Part shown: in pieces, positions 62,611 through 64,000 of the stretch | How positions within the stretch are numbered: the stretch's first letter is position 1 | How the letters are laid out: every line of letters begins with the position of its first letter | Source: Pteria penguin | Lineage: Eukaryota; Mollusca; Bivalvia; Pterioida; Pteriidae | Assembly: GCA_035048485.1 (NCBI GenBank) | Contig: CM068581.1 | Span: forward strand, 7,639,430-7,703,429 | Length of the DNA: 64,000 bases | Direction: 5' to 3' | Made by a program: the position numbers and the translations under genes | Notes under the pieces: generated by a model | The model's input: the letters and a program-made list of their open reading frames with translations, nothing else | What the model was told of the DNA's origin: nothing | The model's database searches: none

Positions 62611-62615
62611 CTAAA

Positions 62616-62700
62616 ACAAAAACAAAAGACTCAAATGAGCCTATATCACTCATCTGAACATTTGAGTACAACTTCCTACACCTTCCCCCTTCTGTATTAA
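62616..62700 (+). repeat. Family C 5' fragment
   Basis: ACAAAAGACTCAAATGAGCC, TATATCACTCATCTGAAC is a short diverged copy of the family C 5' tip, immediately upstream of the first exon's acceptor. Confidence 0.5.
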
Positions 62701-62774
62701 ATATTTTCATCAAAGACCTGAATGACCTGCAAGTTGCCTTGCTCGAGTAAATTTTATATTTATGCAGACACATG

Positions 62775-63591
62775 CAGTCAAACTTCGATAACTTGAAGTG
62801 CTCAGGACCTATGAAATCACTTCGAGTTTCAATACGTTCAAGTTATGGAAGTTGCGGAAATTTGAGGGAAATTAGAAAGGGAAAGATCGAACATTATTAT
62901 CTACGTACGTTTTGTACTACTGTAATACTAAAAATAGCATAAAGACAATATCATATTCTCAATTTATTTAATTTAAATGCATATCATGTCGAATTTCATC
63001 TACGTATTTAATAAAACTAATAAAAAATGTATAACATGGAGATCTTCCCTTATAAAACCATTCTATCTACTTTGACACTGTTCAAAGATGTCGGGGGCTT
63101 GGCGCATTATTTACAGCTTGTATAATTCAAGAAAATTTTCACCATTAGCAGTTTTGAATAACCTTCTTTCATAATTACGGCAGTTAAAATTAAAATAAAT
63201 CATCTATTGATAACAACGATAATACCCTGAATGTTTAATTACTAATGTGGATAAAACATGTAATGTACGATTCTCTACACAAGTCTGTTAATTCGTCAAG
63301 CTTGGAGGCACACAACCGCTATGTAAACAAGCCAATGGCTTTCTATCCTGTTATTTGCTTCGAGTTTCCGATGGTAAAATGCTTCGAGTTTTCGAAGGTG
63401 AAATTAAGTACAAATTTGTCATTGGGACTTGAAAATTACTTTGAGTTTTCAGGGGTATTCGAGTTTCAGAAGTTTGAGTTTATGAAGGCAAATAACATTA
63501 AAATATTTTACACGTTCTGGGGACCGTAAGATGACTTCGAGTTTCCGTGGTTTTTCGAGTTTTCGAAGTTTGAGTTATCAAAGTTCGACTG
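62775..63591. mobile_element. pogo/Tigger-like non-autonomous element, 817 bp
   Basis: The left end CAGTCAAACTTCGATAACTT mirrors the right end TGAGTTATCAAAGTTCGACTG. TTCGAGTTT motifs repeat in both arms. TA is kept on the right side only. It is related to but distinct from 46421-47371 (TTATCAAAG against ATATCGAAG in the ends). The 94-codon plus frame at 63245 is a by-product of the arms. Confidence 0.75.
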
Positions 63592-64000
63592 TATGTGTTT
63601 ACCTGAATAGCTAGACAGGTGCAGGTAATTACAAGTCCCATTCACTGACTTGAAAACCAGTCTCTCTTTCTCCATTTCGATTTAAATGATTGTAACTATC
63701 TGAAGCATGAGCCCATCTGGCTATCCTAAGATGAACCACTGATAAAGTTTGGTCACTCTGGCATGAGTACTTCATCCAATACTGAGCTACCCATAACTTC
63801 TTAATTGAGTCACTCAAGTCGGAAAAGTAAGTCAGATGCACCACCTGATGCATGGCAGACCTGCCAACATGCAAATGTCAGAAATCGTTGCCATATGGGT
63901 GTAATACTCTCCATGCGACATTAAACAATAATATATCTAATGTCGGAAATCGTATTCCTGAGCAGAGATGGGGCACAGGGGTAAGGGAGGGGGGTTATTT

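Noticed and set aside
63629..63874. Minus-strand open frame (SDQTLSVVHLRIARWAHASD) that might be an upstream HERC1 exon.
   Set aside because: No donor gives a convincing phase to the exon at 62445-62610. I do not recognise the peptide in HERC1. The flanking text (GGGTGTAATACTCTCCATGC, GACATTAAACAATA) looks like a SINE or LINE tail. It remains unexplained.

Overview
The window is eukaryotic and AT-rich, and it holds the interior of one very large split gene on the minus strand. Forty exons with consistent phase, plus one candidate exon, run from 62610 down to 533. They encode about 2,500 residues. I recognise the protein as HERC1, the giant HECT/RLD E3 ubiquitin ligase. The anchors are a SPRY domain, a GYRSNG..VDGWFGG zinc-binding block, a split UBA-like helix block, and long helical stretches matching the family from memory; no search was run. 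Neither end of the gene is present. The first RCC1-like domain would lie to the right, and the WD repeats, second RCC1-like domain and HECT domain to the left. No promoter, start codon, stop codon or poly(A) site is therefore expected here. I found no other host gene on either strand.

The organism is most likely a bivalve mollusc. This is inferred from tRNA-derived SINEs with a (TCAA)n tail and a GACGTAAAAC end, and from pearl-like elements with internal tandem units and palindromic tips. Oligo-C tracts inside repeats and the density of TGACCTTGACC-type repeat arrays fit too.

Layout in transcription order (right to left): 62610-51206 encodes N-terminal-side helical segments; 51447-37340 encodes linkers and an armadillo-like helical region; 34660-33383 is the SPRY domain; 31555-21626 carries a helix, an acidic linker and the VWPxLxVIxGVDxGLRVGGRC block; 19310-16066 carries low-complexity linkers around a UBA-like unit; 11365-8658 carries an acidic linker and the zinc-binding block; 4692-533 encodes two helical segments ahead of the WD repeats.

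The introns are packed with repeats: two decayed mariner transposase genes, several SINEs (three with clear 14-bp target duplications), two pogo/Tigger-like elements, a Mutator-like MITE with 9-bp duplications, two copies of a ~1.8-2 kb foldback element, and at least five families of short elements sharing AACAAG 5' tips and (A)TAAAAA 3' tips.

The most unusual observation is that three separate minisatellites start exactly at HERC1 splice junctions and have amplified the junction itself: two 5' splice sites and one 3' splice site. This fills introns with decoy splice sites. In the 44-bp array, every unit is also shaped like a recursive-splicing AG|GT ratchet point.
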